The notes under the pieces are model-generated. The model was not told the origin of the DNA, ran no database searches, and saw nothing but the letters and a program-made list of their open reading frames with translations. A program made the translations under genes and the position numbers. Of a DNA stretch of 64,000 bases, positions 27,421-37,813 are shown piece after piece. Positions within the stretch are counted from its first letter, which is position 1; every line of letters begins with the position of its first letter. The DNA is from Olsenella sp. An188 (GTDB lineage: Bacteria; Actinomycetota; Coriobacteriia; Coriobacteriales; Atopobiaceae): assembly GCF_002160255.1 (NCBI RefSeq), contig NZ_NFKF01000001.1, forward strand, positions 434,001-498,000, given 5' to 3'.

Positions 27421-28081
27421 CGCCCGCGCCCCGCTTTGGAACGTTCTCCCAGCCCTGCTCCTCGCGCTCGTGCCACCAGTCGCGGACCTGCTGCGCGAAG
27501 ACGTCGATCGTTCGGATGTTGTTGAAGACGTGGTTGGAGTGCGCGATGACGTACCTGTCGGAGGGCTGCTGGGCGACCCTGCGCTCGAAGTCGTTGCGGT
27601 CGAACCCCTTCTGGAGGGCGCGGGCGCGGCGGGCCGGGAGCGGGCACACCACGCCGACGATCTCGTCGGCCATGTCGAAGGACCCGCGCATGCGGTCGAG
27701 CAGCGGGACCTCGACAACGACGACCCGCTCGGGGGCGTCGGGGTTCTCCGAGCGTTCCGCCGCCTCCTCCTCGGCGATCTTGGCGATGTTGGCACGCAGG
27801 AGCTCGTCGATGACGGGCAGCTCGATCTCCTCGAGCGTGACCGCGCGCTCGGTGCTCGAGAAGGCGCGCTCGGCGAGCAGGCGGCGCTTCACCGCACCGG
27901 TGGGCGTGATGATGTCGTCGCCGAACTCCCTCACGATGTCGGGGATGATGGGCGACCACGGCGAGAGCGCCTGGCGCGAGAGCTCGTCGAGGTCGATGAG
28001 GGTGGCCCCGCACTCCTTCATCGTAGCGGCGACCGTTGACTTGCCGGACGCGATGCCGCCGGCCAGATAGATGACGTGCAT
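27407..28081 (-). CDS. coaE: Dephospho-CoA kinase
   Basis: CoaE phosphorylates the 3'-hydroxyl of dephospho-CoA, the last step of coenzyme A synthesis. The 224-residue protein has the P-loop LAGGIASGKSTVA at residues 6-18, followed by DLDELSRQAL, the acceptor-site aspartate region, and VVVVEVPLLDRM (DxD-like segment of the CoA domain). It is about 20 residues longer than the typical enzyme through an insertion of Glu/Ala-rich sequence (AKIAEEEAAERSENPD) and a C-terminal tail. A lytic transglycosylase follows in an overlapping frame. A P-loop nucleoside kinase is a weaker alternative. Confidence 0.88.
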   Translation of the reverse strand: MHVIYLAGGIASGKSTVAATMKECGATLIDLDELSRQALSPWSPIIPDIVREFGDDIITPTGAVKRRLLAERAFSSTERAVTLEEIELPVIDELLRANIAKIAEEEAAERSENPDAPERVVVVEVPLLDRMRGSFDMADEIVGVVCPLPARRARALQKGFDRNDFERRVAQQPSDRYVIAHSNHVFNNIRTIDVFAQQVRDWWHEREEQGWENVPKRGAGVAKA

Positions 28082-28111
28082 GTTGCCTCCCCTGTCCTGG
28101 CTAACGGTTGT

Positions 28112-28768
28112 CTATCTTCGCACAAGTCGCCCTCTGGCGGGGCGTACGAGCCCGTCCTCCACACGCCATGCGACGGGGTCGGGAAGCAGGGCCGCCTCTC
28201 TGGGGTCGTGCGTCACCCAGACGACGGTGCGCCCCTCGAGCAGCGGCGCCACGTAGGACATCACCCGCCCCACGGTCCCGTCGTCCATGCCCTTAAGCGG
28301 CTCGTCGAGCAGGAGCACGTCGGCTGGGGCCAGCACGCAGCGCAGGATGGCCACGCGCCGTCTCTGCCCGCCGGACAGCTCGCGCACCGGCCGCGCGTCC
28401 ACCGGCAGGCCCACCGCGCGCAGCGCCTCCCGCTCCCGCTCGAGGAACTCCCCGAGGGCGCGCCCGCGCAGGCGGCCGTGCGGGAGGCGGACGTTTGCCG
28501 TGGCGGTGAGGCCGTCGAGCAGGCGGTCCTCCTGGAAGGTCATCGCGAGGCGCCCGCGCGGGCGCACGACCTCGCCCGAGTCCGGCTCCTCGAGCCCCGC
28601 CACCAGGCGCAGCAGCGTCGTCTTGCCCGCGCCCGACGGCCCCATGACCACGTGGGCGCGGCCCCCCTCGAGGCACGCGGAGGCACCCGCCAGCACGCTC
28701 AGCTCCCCATAGCCCTTCTCGACCTCGCGCAGCTCGACGGCGGGCGCGCACGCACCTGGCGCGCTCAC
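28112..28768 (-). CDS. NitT/TauT-type ABC transporter ATPase
   Basis: The 218-residue protein is the ATP-binding subunit of a nitrate/sulfonate/taurine-type importer. Walker A GPSGAGKTTLLRL is at about residues 43-55, the Q-loop is TFQEDRLLDGL, the signature is LSGGQRRRVAI, and Walker B is VLLLDEPLKGMD, with the switch histidine in VTHDPREA. It starts at a GTG overlapping the permease stop by four bases (GTGA), so the two are translationally coupled. Together with the permease and the lipoprotein upstream it forms a complete three-gene system. The substrate cannot be told from sequence. Confidence 0.92.
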   Translation of the reverse strand: MSAPGACAPAVELREVEKGYGELSVLAGASACLEGGRAHVVMGPSGAGKTTLLRLVAGLEEPDSGEVVRPRGRLAMTFQEDRLLDGLTATANVRLPHGRLRGRALGEFLEREREALRAVGLPVDARPVRELSGGQRRRVAILRCVLAPADVLLLDEPLKGMDDGTVGRVMSYVAPLLEGRTVVWVTHDPREAALLPDPVAWRVEDGLVRPARGRLVRR

Positions 28769-29559
28769 GGCCGGGCCTCCCAGCGCTTCACGGCCGCGTC
28801 GAGCGCGCGGCCCACGAGGGCCTCAAGGCACACGGAGACCGCCACGACCGCAACCGTCCAGGCGAAGAGGTCGGCGGTGTTGAGGTAGACCTTGGCGTCG
28901 TAGAGGTGCTCGCCGACCGTGAGGTCGGGCAGCCCGATGACCTCGGCCGCGACGCCCGCCTTCCAGGACATGCCGAGCGCCAGCGAGAAGCCCGCGCGCA
29001 GGTAGGGAAGCACCTGGGAGAGGTAGACGAGGCGCACGCGCTCGAGCGGGCGCACGCCAAAGACCTCGGCCATCTCGAGCAGGGCCGGGTCGGTCTGCCG
29101 GATGCCCTCGAGCGCGTTGGTGTAGACGATGGGGAGCGCCATGACGAGCGCGATGACGGTCGAGAGGCCGCGCGAGGGCACCCACAGCAGCACGAGGATC
29201 ACGAACGAGGCCACGGGCACCGCCTTCGCCGCGCTCATGACCGGGGCGACGAGCTCGCGCACGACCCGCACGCGGCTCGAGAGCGCCGCGAGCGCGACGC
29301 CCGCCACGACCCCGGCGGCGAGCCCAGCCAGAACGCGGGCGAGCGAGATGCCCAGGGAGGCCCAGAACTCGCCCGTGAGGGACAGGGAGACGAGGTGCCC
29401 CGCCACCTCGAGCGGCCCCACGAGGACGATGCTCGCGTCGATGGCGCGGGCGGCGAGCTCCCAGACCACGAGCCAGAACGCCACGCAGAGCAGCCGGACG
29501 GCCCACGTGGGGAGCCGCCCGGCCGGCCCGAGGTCCTTCTCGCCGCGCGAGCGTGCCAT
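28765..29559 (-). CDS. NitT/TauT-type ABC transporter permease
   Basis: This 264-residue permease of the SsuC/TauC type has six or so hydrophobic segments. The coupling-helix (EAA) motif appears as MAEVFGVRPLERVRLVYLSQVLPYLRAGF around residues 165-195, which contacts the ATPase. The start is the ATG at 29559 (MARSRGEKDLGPAGRL); the N-terminal GEKDL is encoded by a copy of the GGCGAGAAG word. The gene lies between the lipoprotein gene (12 bases away) and the overlapping ATPase gene. Confidence 0.9.
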   Translation of the reverse strand: MARSRGEKDLGPAGRLPTWAVRLLCVAFWLVVWELAARAIDASIVLVGPLEVAGHLVSLSLTGEFWASLGISLARVLAGLAAGVVAGVALAALSSRVRVVRELVAPVMSAAKAVPVASFVILVLLWVPSRGLSTVIALVMALPIVYTNALEGIRQTDPALLEMAEVFGVRPLERVRLVYLSQVLPYLRAGFSLALGMSWKAGVAAEVIGLPDLTVGEHLYDAKVYLNTADLFAWTVAVVAVSVCLEALVGRALDAAVKRWEARP

Positions 29560-29571
29560 CGCGCCCGGCCG

Positions 29572-30612
29572 CTAGGCGCCGAAGTAGAAGTCGTCGCCGG
29601 GCAGCGAGCCGCCCACGGCCTCGGCGTTCTGGTCGGCGAGAACCGCCAGGTAGCCGGAGAGGCGCTCCTTCATGTCCGCGCCCGTGACGCAGACGATGTT
29701 GCACTCGGGCAGCGCCTTCTCGGCGACCTCGGCGCTCACGATGTCGTAGCTCCCCACGAGCTGCGCGGCCTCGGCGACGTTGTCGTTGACGAAGTCGACC
29801 GACTCGGCGTAGTGGGCGAGAAACGCCTCGACGGCGCCGGGGTTCTCGTCGGCGAACTCCGAACGCACCACCGCGACGCCCGTGATCATGGAGCTCCGCT
29901 CGTCGCCGGTCTGCACCGCGTCCCACTCCTCGGTGAGGTCGAGCGCCACGCGGATCTGGTCGTTCTTCGCCTGGGCCGTTGTCACGAAGGGCTGCGGCAG
30001 CATCGCCACGCCGTCGGGGTCGGCCATGAGCTGCGCGAGGGCCTCGGAGTGCTCGCTCGCCCACTCGACCTGCACGTCCTCGCCGATCGCAAGGCCGTTC
30101 TTCTCCAGGACGTAGGCCAGGCCGTACTCGGGCGTGGAGCCCTTGCCGGAGGCGTAGATGGTCTTGCCCGCGAGGTCGGCCACGCTCTGCACCGAGTCGC
30201 CCTGCTCCACGATGTAGAGGACGCCGAGCGTGTTGATGGCGATGACGCGCACGCCGCCCTCAGTCTTGTTGTAGAGCACGCTCGCGAGGTTGGCCGGCAC
30301 GGCGGCCACGTCCACCTCAGACTTTGCGATCAGCGGCGTGACCTCGTCGGCGGAGGCGTAGATGTCGAAGGAGTAGTCGTTGTCGGCGAGGTTGCCGGCG
30401 TCGACCTCGCTCATGAAGCGGACGAGCCCCATGGCCGTGGGCCCCTTGAGCGCGGCGGTGCGCACGGCGACGGGCTCGGCGGACGGCTCCTCGTCCGCGG
30501 CGTCGGCCGCGGGCTCGGCGGGCTGCTCGCCGCCCTCGCCCGCGCACGCCGCGAGTGCAAGCGAGGCCGTTCCGGCACCGGCGACCTTCAGAAACCCTCT
30601 TCTGCTCAGCAT
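29572..30612 (-). CDS. NitT/TauT-type substrate-binding lipoprotein
   Basis: This 346-residue periplasmic-type binding protein is tethered as a lipoprotein. The signal MLSRRGFLKVAGAGTASLALAAC has a twin-arginine motif and a lipobox cysteine at residue 23, followed by a Glu/Ala/Pro-rich spacer. The mature protein shows ALKGPTAMGLVRFM, DVAAVPANLASVLYN and the hinge region of SBP families related to NMT1/SsuA. I start at the ATG at 30612 with GGGAGG upstream; a longer frame adds 22 residues but would bury the signal. The ligand is unknown. Confidence 0.9.
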   Translation of the reverse strand: MLSRRGFLKVAGAGTASLALAACAGEGGEQPAEPAADAADEEPSAEPVAVRTAALKGPTAMGLVRFMSEVDAGNLADNDYSFDIYASADEVTPLIAKSEVDVAAVPANLASVLYNKTEGGVRVIAINTLGVLYIVEQGDSVQSVADLAGKTIYASGKGSTPEYGLAYVLEKNGLAIGEDVQVEWASEHSEALAQLMADPDGVAMLPQPFVTTAQAKNDQIRVALDLTEEWDAVQTGDERSSMITGVAVVRSEFADENPGAVEAFLAHYAESVDFVNDNVAEAAQLVGSYDIVSAEVAEKALPECNIVCVTGADMKERLSGYLAVLADQNAEAVGGSLPGDDFYFGA

Positions 30613-30694
30613 GTTGGACCTCCCTTGCTCAGTGTTCAGACCAAACAACGATAGCACGGGGAGGTCCTTCTCGCCCAAGCGTCCGGTAGGCGGT

Positions 30695-31105
30695 CTAGGA
30701 CCTGACCTCGAACTTGGCGCCGCACTTGGGGCAGGTCACGCGGAGTTTGCCCTTGCCGCGCGGCACGCGGACCTTCTGTCGGCACGAGCCGCAGCGGGCG
30801 TGCTTGTAGGTGCGCAGCTCGCGCCAGGCGGCGCCGGGGTTCTGCACCCACGGACGCGCCGGGCCAAGCGCCTTCAGGAACGCCGCGTTCTCGCGCGAGC
30901 GGGCGCCGAGGTTCTTGGACTGGATGCGAAACATCGCGTAGGCGATGAGCGCCAGCCCCACCCAGCCGAGCCAGCTCGTGTGGGCAAAGACGTTGACGAG
31001 CACCGCGACGATGGCGAGGTTGGTGCAGAACACGGCCAGGTCGTCCGGCCCCTGCCGCCCCCTCAGCCACTCGGCCACCTTGCGCTGCCAGTCACCCTTT
31101 GCCAT
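30695..31105 (-). CDS. Small membrane protein with C-terminal zinc ribbon
   Basis: The 136-residue protein has two adjacent hydrophobic segments (about 22-40 and 44-58), then a linker and a zinc ribbon of two CxxC pairs, CGSC and CPKC, spaced by a basic stretch (RQKVRVPRGKGKLRV). The fold resembles the short zinc-ribbon tails found on many actinobacterial membrane proteins. The function is not known. The gene stands alone between the ABC transporter and the M42 peptidase. Confidence 0.75.
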   Translation of the reverse strand: MAKGDWQRKVAEWLRGRQGPDDLAVFCTNLAIVAVLVNVFAHTSWLGWVGLALIAYAMFRIQSKNLGARSRENAAFLKALGPARPWVQNPGAAWRELRTYKHARCGSCRQKVRVPRGKGKLRVTCPKCGAKFEVRS

Positions 31106-31247
31106 GCCCGTCCCCTCGCTCGCGTCCGACGCAACTCTGATACCCGTTTGCCGCCCCGCGAGTCAGCCCGCAGAGGGAATCCCGAAACTTTGGCCTCATC
31201 TGATAGGCGCCGGCGCGCCGGGGCGGCCCGAGGGACCAAGACCCCGG

Positions 31248-32303
31248 CTAGCGACCCTCGCCCATGAGGTAGGCGCGGCAGAGCCTCTCGGTCTCCACCA
31301 GCGCGTCCACGTGGCAGCGCTCGCGGCCGTGCGTGTTCAGGCACGCCATGCCAAAGGCACCGGAGCGCAGGTCGTTGGTGTGGGTGTAGGCGGCGTTGGC
31401 GTCGGTGGAGTAGTGGAAGCAGACCTGGGTGTTCCAGCGGCCCGGCGTGCACGCCGACTCGGCGCAGGCGATGAGCGTGTTGGTGAGCTCCCAGTCGTAG
31501 GGACCCTTGGCGTCGGAGCAGATCACGCCCACGGAGTGCTCGTCGGAGCCGGCGTAGTCGGGGCCGATGAGCGTGATGTCGAGCGCCACGTACTCGCTCA
31601 CCTCGGCCGGGACCCACGCGCCGCCGTGGCCGATCTCCTCGTAGACGGGGAAGGCGAAGAGCGTGTCGTACGCGGGCTTCTCGCCGCTCTCCGCGAGCCA
31701 GCGCAGCACGTCGAGAAGGACCGCGACGCTCGCCTTGTCGTCGATGTGGCGGCTCACCACGTAGCCGTTGTCGAAGGCCTCGAAGTGCGGGTCGATCCCG
31801 ATGACGGCGCCCTCGGTGACGCCGAGCGCGCGTGCGTCCTCGGCGCTCGCCACGTCGGCCACCAGGCTCACGGACATGGTGTCCTCGGTGCGCGCGTCGG
31901 TCTTTGCCTCGGCCCAGACGTGGACCGAGTGGTGGTTGCAGATCACCTGGCCGGCCACCGTGCGGCCGTCGCGGCAGTGGACGAGGCAGGTCTCGCCCTC
32001 GATGCTCGCGTAGTTGATGCCGCCGAGCTGGCGGACGCGCAGGGTGCCGTCGTCGTTGATGCCGCGCACCACGAGCCCGATCGTGTCCAGGTGGGCGCCC
32101 ACGCACACGCACTTCTCGGCGCTCTTGCCCGCCACGCGCACGTAGGCCGTGGCCTTGTTGTCGGTGAACATCTCGTAGCCCATCTCGGCGAGCGTCTCGC
32201 GCAGCCAGGCGTGGACCTCGGGGTAGTAGCCCACCGGGCTCTCAACCTCGACGCACTCGTGCAGGGTGTCGATCAGGTACTGCGGGTCGATCTCGTGGCT
32301 CAC
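31248..32303 (-). CDS. M42-family aminopeptidase
   Basis: The 351-residue enzyme is a di-metal aminopeptidase of family M42 (glutamyl aminopeptidase/deblocking type). Metal-site motifs are visible as CVGAHLDTIGLVV (H, D), RHIDDKAS (bridging aspartate) and VYEEIGHGG (catalytic and metal glutamates), with a late histidine in TNDLRSGAFG...NTHGRERCH. The GTG at 32303 has AAGGAGGAG upstream. It lies beside pepT and the opp operon, all on the same strand, so it probably trims imported peptides in the cytoplasm. A cellulase annotation sometimes given to this family is not supported here. Confidence 0.92.
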   Translation of the reverse strand: MSHEIDPQYLIDTLHECVEVESPVGYYPEVHAWLRETLAEMGYEMFTDNKATAYVRVAGKSAEKCVCVGAHLDTIGLVVRGINDDGTLRVRQLGGINYASIEGETCLVHCRDGRTVAGQVICNHHSVHVWAEAKTDARTEDTMSVSLVADVASAEDARALGVTEGAVIGIDPHFEAFDNGYVVSRHIDDKASVAVLLDVLRWLAESGEKPAYDTLFAFPVYEEIGHGGAWVPAEVSEYVALDITLIGPDYAGSDEHSVGVICSDAKGPYDWELTNTLIACAESACTPGRWNTQVCFHYSTDANAAYTHTNDLRSGAFGMACLNTHGRERCHVDALVETERLCRAYLMGEGR

Positions 32304-32360
32304 GGCTCCTCCTTCGTCATGACGGGCGCTGGCCCGCCGGGCTCCTCCCGACGCGCTATT

Positions 32361-33611
32361 CTACGCCTGCGGCCGCGCGTAGCGCCCCACAAGGTCCTGC
32401 AGCACGTCCACCATGCGCTCGAGCTCCGCCACGGGGACGAACTCGCGCACGCCGTGGGCGTTGTAGTAGCCGGCGGAGAGGTTGGCGCAGGGGAAGCCGC
32501 GGAAGGAGAGCTGCGATCCGTCCGTGCCGCCGCGCATGGGGACGCAGGTCATCTCGACGCCGCAGGCCGCGTAGGCGGCGCGGGCGTTGTCGATGAGATG
32601 GGCGTTCTCGGGGAGGCAGACCACGTCGGCGAGGTTGTGGTACTGGTCGTGGATGGCAAGCTCGAGCGTGCCCTCCCCCATCTGCGCGTTCACCAGGGCC
32701 GCGGCGGCGCGCATGAGGTCCTTGCGGCGCTCCACCTGGGCCTGGTCGTGGTCGCGGATGATGTAGGCCGCGCTCGCCTCCTCGCAGGAGCCCTCCATGC
32801 GCTCGAGGTAGAAGAAGCCGTCGTAGCCCTCCGTGAACTCCGGCCGCTCGGCGGCAGGCAGCAGCTGGTGGAAGCGCATGATCGCCTCGGAGGCGTTTAC
32901 CATCTTGCCCTTGGCCGTGCCCGTGTGGACCGAGACGCCGTGCGCCGTGAGCTCGGCCTCCGCGGCGTTGAACGTCTCGTAGCAGAACTCCCCGAGGGGT
33001 CCTCCGTCGATGGTGTAGCCAAAGTCTGCCCCAAACGCCTCGAGGTCGAGAAGCGCGGCGCCGTGGCCGATCTCCTCGTCCGGGACAAACGCAAGCGCCA
33101 GGCGGGGGTGCGGCAGCTCCGGGTTCTCGCGCAGGCGGGCGAGAAGCGCCACGCACTCGGCGACGCCCGCCTTGTCGTCTCCGCCGAGAAGCGACGTGCC
33201 GTCGGTGACCACGAGCTCGCCGCCCACCATGCGCTCCAGCTCGGGGTTGACGTCCGGGCTCAGCGTGACCGGACGGCCATCTGGGCCGGTGCCGATCGCG
33301 AGCTCGCCGCCCTCGTAGCGCACCACGCGCGGGCGGACCGGGTCGCCCCAGCTCTGCCATGCGGTGTCCAGGTGGCAGCAGAAGCCGAGCGTCGGCAGCT
33401 CCTCGGCGCCGACGCTCGCCGGCCAGTGGCAGGTGACGTAGGCGTGCTCGTCCACGCTCACGTCCTCGGCGCCGAGCGCACGCAGGTCCTCGGCCACGAC
33501 CTCGGCGATCTTGAACTGGCTCTGCGTGGACGGCACGTGGTCGGCCGTCTGCGGATTGGACTGCGAGGGGACCTCGCAGTAGCGCACGAAGCGCTCAAGG
33601 ACGTCTGACAT
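32361..33611 (-). CDS. pepT: Peptidase T (tripeptide aminopeptidase)
   Basis: PepT removes the N-terminal residue from tripeptides. The 416-residue protein matches the family's 405-420 length. M20 metal motifs are CCHLDTAWQ (with D), LLGGDDKAG (bridging aspartate), VPDEEIGHG (catalytic and metal glutamates) and a late RGGTDGSQLSFRGFP with the lid-domain histidine in AIHDQYHN. I use the ATG at 33611 (MSDVLERFVRYCEVPSQSN), where homology begins. It follows the opp genes by 44 bases and probably shares their transcript, so that oligopeptide uptake and degradation are produced together. Confidence 0.95.
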   Translation of the reverse strand: MSDVLERFVRYCEVPSQSNPQTADHVPSTQSQFKIAEVVAEDLRALGAEDVSVDEHAYVTCHWPASVGAEELPTLGFCCHLDTAWQSWGDPVRPRVVRYEGGELAIGTGPDGRPVTLSPDVNPELERMVGGELVVTDGTSLLGGDDKAGVAECVALLARLRENPELPHPRLALAFVPDEEIGHGAALLDLEAFGADFGYTIDGGPLGEFCYETFNAAEAELTAHGVSVHTGTAKGKMVNASEAIMRFHQLLPAAERPEFTEGYDGFFYLERMEGSCEEASAAYIIRDHDQAQVERRKDLMRAAAALVNAQMGEGTLELAIHDQYHNLADVVCLPENAHLIDNARAAYAACGVEMTCVPMRGGTDGSQLSFRGFPCANLSAGYYNAHGVREFVPVAELERMVDVLQDLVGRYARPQA

Positions 33612-33655
33612 GTCTCTCTCCCAACGTGCCCCCGAGGGGCGCGGCTCGCTTCTCC

Positions 33656-34724
33656 TTACGCCCCGGCGAGGGCGGCCTCCGCCTCCGCGAGGGCACGCGC
33701 CATCACCGGCTCGCGGTCCCTCTCGCTCAGGCTCTCGTCGTAGAGGTGGCAGGCGCAGCGGTGCCCGGGCACGACCTCGTGCATCTCGGGAGCGCGCTCG
33801 CCGCAGACCCTCATGCACCGCGGGCAGCGCGTGTTGAAGACGCAGCCCTGGGGCGGGTTCGTGGGGCTCGGGACGTCGCCCTCGAGGACCTTCTTGTCCT
33901 GGATGCGCTCGTGTCGGATGCGCGGGATGACGTCGAGAAGCGCGCGCGTGTAGGGGTGCAGCGGGTTGTCGAAGAGCTCGGTCTTGCTCGCGAGCTCCAT
34001 CGTGTGGCCCAGGTACATCACCATGACCGTGTCGGAGATGTGCTTGACCACCGAGAGGTCGTGGCTGATGAAGACGTAGGAGAGGCCAAACTGCTCCTGG
34101 AGCTCCTCGAGCAGGTTGATGACCTTGGCCTGCACGGAGACGTCGAGCGCCGAGACCGGCTCGTCGCAGACCACGACCTCGGGCTTGAGCACGATGGCGC
34201 GCGCGATGCCGATGCGCTGGCGCTGGCCGCCGGAGAACTCGTGCGGGTAGCGGTACTTGAACGCGAGGTCCAGGCCTACGGCCTGCATGATCTTCTCGAC
34301 GCGCGCGTCACGCTCCGCGCGGGTCTTGTAGGTGCCCGCGATGTCGATCGGCTCGGCGATGATGTCGGCCACGGTCATGCGCGGGTTGAGCGACGAGTAG
34401 GGGTCCTGGAAGATGAGCTTCATCTTCTGGCGCGCGCGGGTGAGGTCCTCGCCGGAAAGCGCGGTGAAGTCCTCGCCGTCAAGCGTGACCGTGCCCGCGG
34501 TGGGCTCGGTCAGCCGCAGCACGCACTTGCCCGTGGTGGACTTGCCGCAGCCCGACTCGCCCACGATGGCGAAGGTCTCGCCGCGGTGTACCTCGAAGGA
34601 GACGTCCTCGAGGGCGTGGACGTAGGCGCTCGCCTTGCCGAAGACGCCCTTCTTGACCGGGTAGCGCTTGGTGAGGTGCTCGACCTTGAGCACGACGTCC
34701 GTCATGTCTGCGTTTCTGCCCACG

Positions 34725-34732
<8 letters not shown>
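33656..34732 (-). CDS. oppF: Oligopeptide ABC transporter ATPase OppF
   Basis: OppF is one of the two ATPases driving oligopeptide import. In this 358-residue protein Walker A is VGESGCGKSTTGK, the Q-loop is IFQDPYSSLNPR, the signature is FSGGQRQRIGIARA and Walker B is VVVCDEPVSALD. The C-terminal oligopeptide domain contains cysteines (CVFNTRCPRCMRVC) that often hold an iron-sulfur cluster. The GTG at 34732 overlaps the oppD stop by eight bases; an ATG at 34705 (MTDVVLKVEHL) is an equally reasonable start and would remove nine residues. Confidence 0.93.
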
Positions 34733-35804
<1,072 letters not shown>

Positions 35805-35819
35805 GTGGCATCCCCCTTC

Positions 35820-36782
35820 CTAGGAGCGCATCTTGGGGTCGAGGGCGTCACGCAGCGCGTCGCCGAGCAGGTTGAACGCCATGACCGTGACGATGATGGC
35901 GATGCCGGGGATGACGCTGTAGTACGTGGACGACTGGATGTAGGGCTGCGCGGCGTCGATCATCTGGCCCCAGCTCGACATCGGGGGCATGACGCCCAGG
36001 CCGAGGAACGAGAGGGACGCCTCGCTCATGATGGCCGACGGGATGCCGAGCGTCGTGGTCACGATGAGGGTGGAGACGCAGTTGGGCAGCAGGTGCCTCA
36101 TGATGATGCGCCAGCTCTTGCCGCCCGAGAGGATGCAGCTCTGGATGTACTCGGAGCCCTTGAGGCGCATGACGTCGCCGCGGATGAGGCGCGCGGTCGA
36201 CGCCCAGCCGAGCAGGCCGAGCACCACGTAGAGGTTCACGAGGCCCTGGCCGAGGGCGTACATGACGACGATGGCGAACAGCAGGAACGGGAAGCTCGAG
36301 AAGACCTGGATCACGAAGGAGATGACCGCGTCGACCTTGCCGCCGAAGTAGCCCGCGCACACGCCGGCAAGAAACCCGATGACGAGCGCGATGGCCTGCG
36401 AGACCACGCCGACCGAGAGCGAGACGCGGCAGCCGTAGATCACGCGCGAGAGGATGTCGCGGCCGTACTCGTCGGTGCCGAAGAGGTGGGCGGCCGAGGG
36501 CGGCTGGAGCATGTTGGTGAGCTCCTGGGCGTCGGGGTCGTAGGGCGCCAGCAGCGGCGCGAAGATCGCCACCAGGGCGAGAAGGAGCACGACGACGAGG
36601 CAGAACATGCCGAGCTTGTTCTTCTTGAAGATGTTCCAGCTCACCGCCCAGTAGCTCGAGGCGCGCCGCTTGGCGGGCCCCCCGGGCTCGCCGGTAGGCA
36701 TCTGCGCCTCGGAGGCGCGCCTCGCGACGTCCTCGACCTTCTGGACCTTGGGACTGTGCTTGTCGCTCGTGAGAAGGGCCAT
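35820..36782 (-). CDS. oppC: Oligopeptide ABC transporter permease OppC
   Basis: OppC is the second permease of the oligopeptide importer. The 320-residue protein has an N-terminal cytoplasmic tail of about 50 residues, a first helix at FCLVVVLLLALVAIF, then HLFGTDEYGRDILSRV, a family hallmark, and five more hydrophobic segments. The EAA-type coupling loop is GSEYIQSCILSGGKSWRIIMRHLLPNC. Its ATG overlaps the oppB stop by one base (TAATG), which indicates translational coupling. Confidence 0.95.
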   Translation of the reverse strand: MALLTSDKHSPKVQKVEDVARRASEAQMPTGEPGGPAKRRASSYWAVSWNIFKKNKLGMFCLVVVLLLALVAIFAPLLAPYDPDAQELTNMLQPPSAAHLFGTDEYGRDILSRVIYGCRVSLSVGVVSQAIALVIGFLAGVCAGYFGGKVDAVISFVIQVFSSFPFLLFAIVVMYALGQGLVNLYVVLGLLGWASTARLIRGDVMRLKGSEYIQSCILSGGKSWRIIMRHLLPNCVSTLIVTTTLGIPSAIMSEASLSFLGLGVMPPMSSWGQMIDAAQPYIQSSTYYSVIPGIAIIVTVMAFNLLGDALRDALDPKMRS

Positions 36783-37717
36783 TACTCAGCCGCCTCCTCT
36801 CCAAGTCGGATGCGCGGGTCGACCACGGCGTAGAGGATGTCCACGATGAGGTAGACGACGACGCACACGATCGCGATGTACATGACGCCGCCCTGGATGA
36901 GCGGGAGGTCGCGGGCGTTGATGGCGTCGAGCAGGAGCTTGCCCATGCCCGGCATCATGAAGATGGACTCGATCAGGATCGACCCGGTGAGGATCTCGCC
37001 GAGCTGGGTGCCCGCGATCGTGATGATCGGGATGAGGGCGTTGCGCAGGCCGTGGCGGATGATGACGGCCCACTTGCGCACGCCCTTGGCCTCGGCGGTG
37101 CGCATGAAGTCCTGCGAGAGGACGTCGAGCATGCTCGTGCGCGTGACGCGCGCGATCGAGGCCGCGTAGCGCACGCCGAGCGCGATCACCGGCAGAACGA
37201 AGGCCTGCCAGGTCCTGATGCCCGAGAGCGGGAACCACCCCAGGTTGAGCGCGAAGACGATCTGCAGGATGACCGCCACCCAGAAGACGGGTGCCGAGAT
37301 GCCCAGGATCGAGAGGGCCATGAGGGCACGGTCGATCCAGCGGCCGTGGTTGACGGCGGCCACGACGCCCACGACCAGGCCCATCAGCAGCGCGAAGACG
37401 TAGGCGCAGCCCGCGAGGCGGGCGGTCGTGAGAAACGAGCTGCCCATGAGCTCGACGACGGGTTTGCTCTGCGTGTAGGACGTGCCGAAGTCGCCCTGGA
37501 GCATGTTGGAGAGCCAGCGCCCGTACTGGACGAGCACCGGGTCGTTGAGGCCCATCTGCTCGCGGATGCGCTCGACCGTGGCGTCGTCCGCCATCTCGCC
37601 CACCATGATCCGCACCGGGTCGCCCGGCACGATGTTGAGGACGAAGAACGTGATGGCGGAGATGGCAAGCACCACCCCTATCGCCATCAAGATTCTCTTG
37701 ACGAGAAACCCTCTCAT
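36782..37717 (-). CDS. oppB: Oligopeptide ABC transporter permease OppB
   Basis: OppB is the first permease of the system. The 311-residue protein begins with a membrane helix (ILMAIGVVLAISAITFFVL), followed by the conserved PGDPVRIMVG and GLNDPVLVQYGRWL segments, and it has six transmembrane segments. The coupling loop is SQDFMRTAEAKGVRKWAVIIRHGLRNAL. It is preceded by a 96-base gap from oppA that holds a strong stem-loop, a common way to give more binding protein than permease. Confidence 0.95.
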   Translation of the reverse strand: MRGFLVKRILMAIGVVLAISAITFFVLNIVPGDPVRIMVGEMADDATVERIREQMGLNDPVLVQYGRWLSNMLQGDFGTSYTQSKPVVELMGSSFLTTARLAGCAYVFALLMGLVVGVVAAVNHGRWIDRALMALSILGISAPVFWVAVILQIVFALNLGWFPLSGIRTWQAFVLPVIALGVRYAASIARVTRTSMLDVLSQDFMRTAEAKGVRKWAVIIRHGLRNALIPIITIAGTQLGEILTGSILIESIFMMPGMGKLLLDAINARDLPLIQGGVMYIAIVCVVVYLIVDILYAVVDPRIRLGEEAAE

Positions 37718-37759
37718 CCTGATCCTTCCTCTCGGGCGGGCCGCGCCCGGCCCGCGTGC

Positions 37760-37795
37760 GGGCGCCCCGACGCCGAGAAGCTCGTCGGGGCGCCC
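37760..37795 (-). terminator. Intercistronic stem-loop between oppA and oppB
   Basis: Perfect 13-base arms, GGGCGCCCCGACG (37760-37772) and CGTCGGGGCGCCC (37783-37795), enclose a 10-base loop that contains GAGAAG. A further CTTCTCGCC word lies alongside at about 37798. The position directly after oppA suggests partial termination or protection of the oppA mRNA end. Confidence 0.75.
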
Positions 37796-37813
37796 GTCCT
37801 TCTCGCCTCGCCC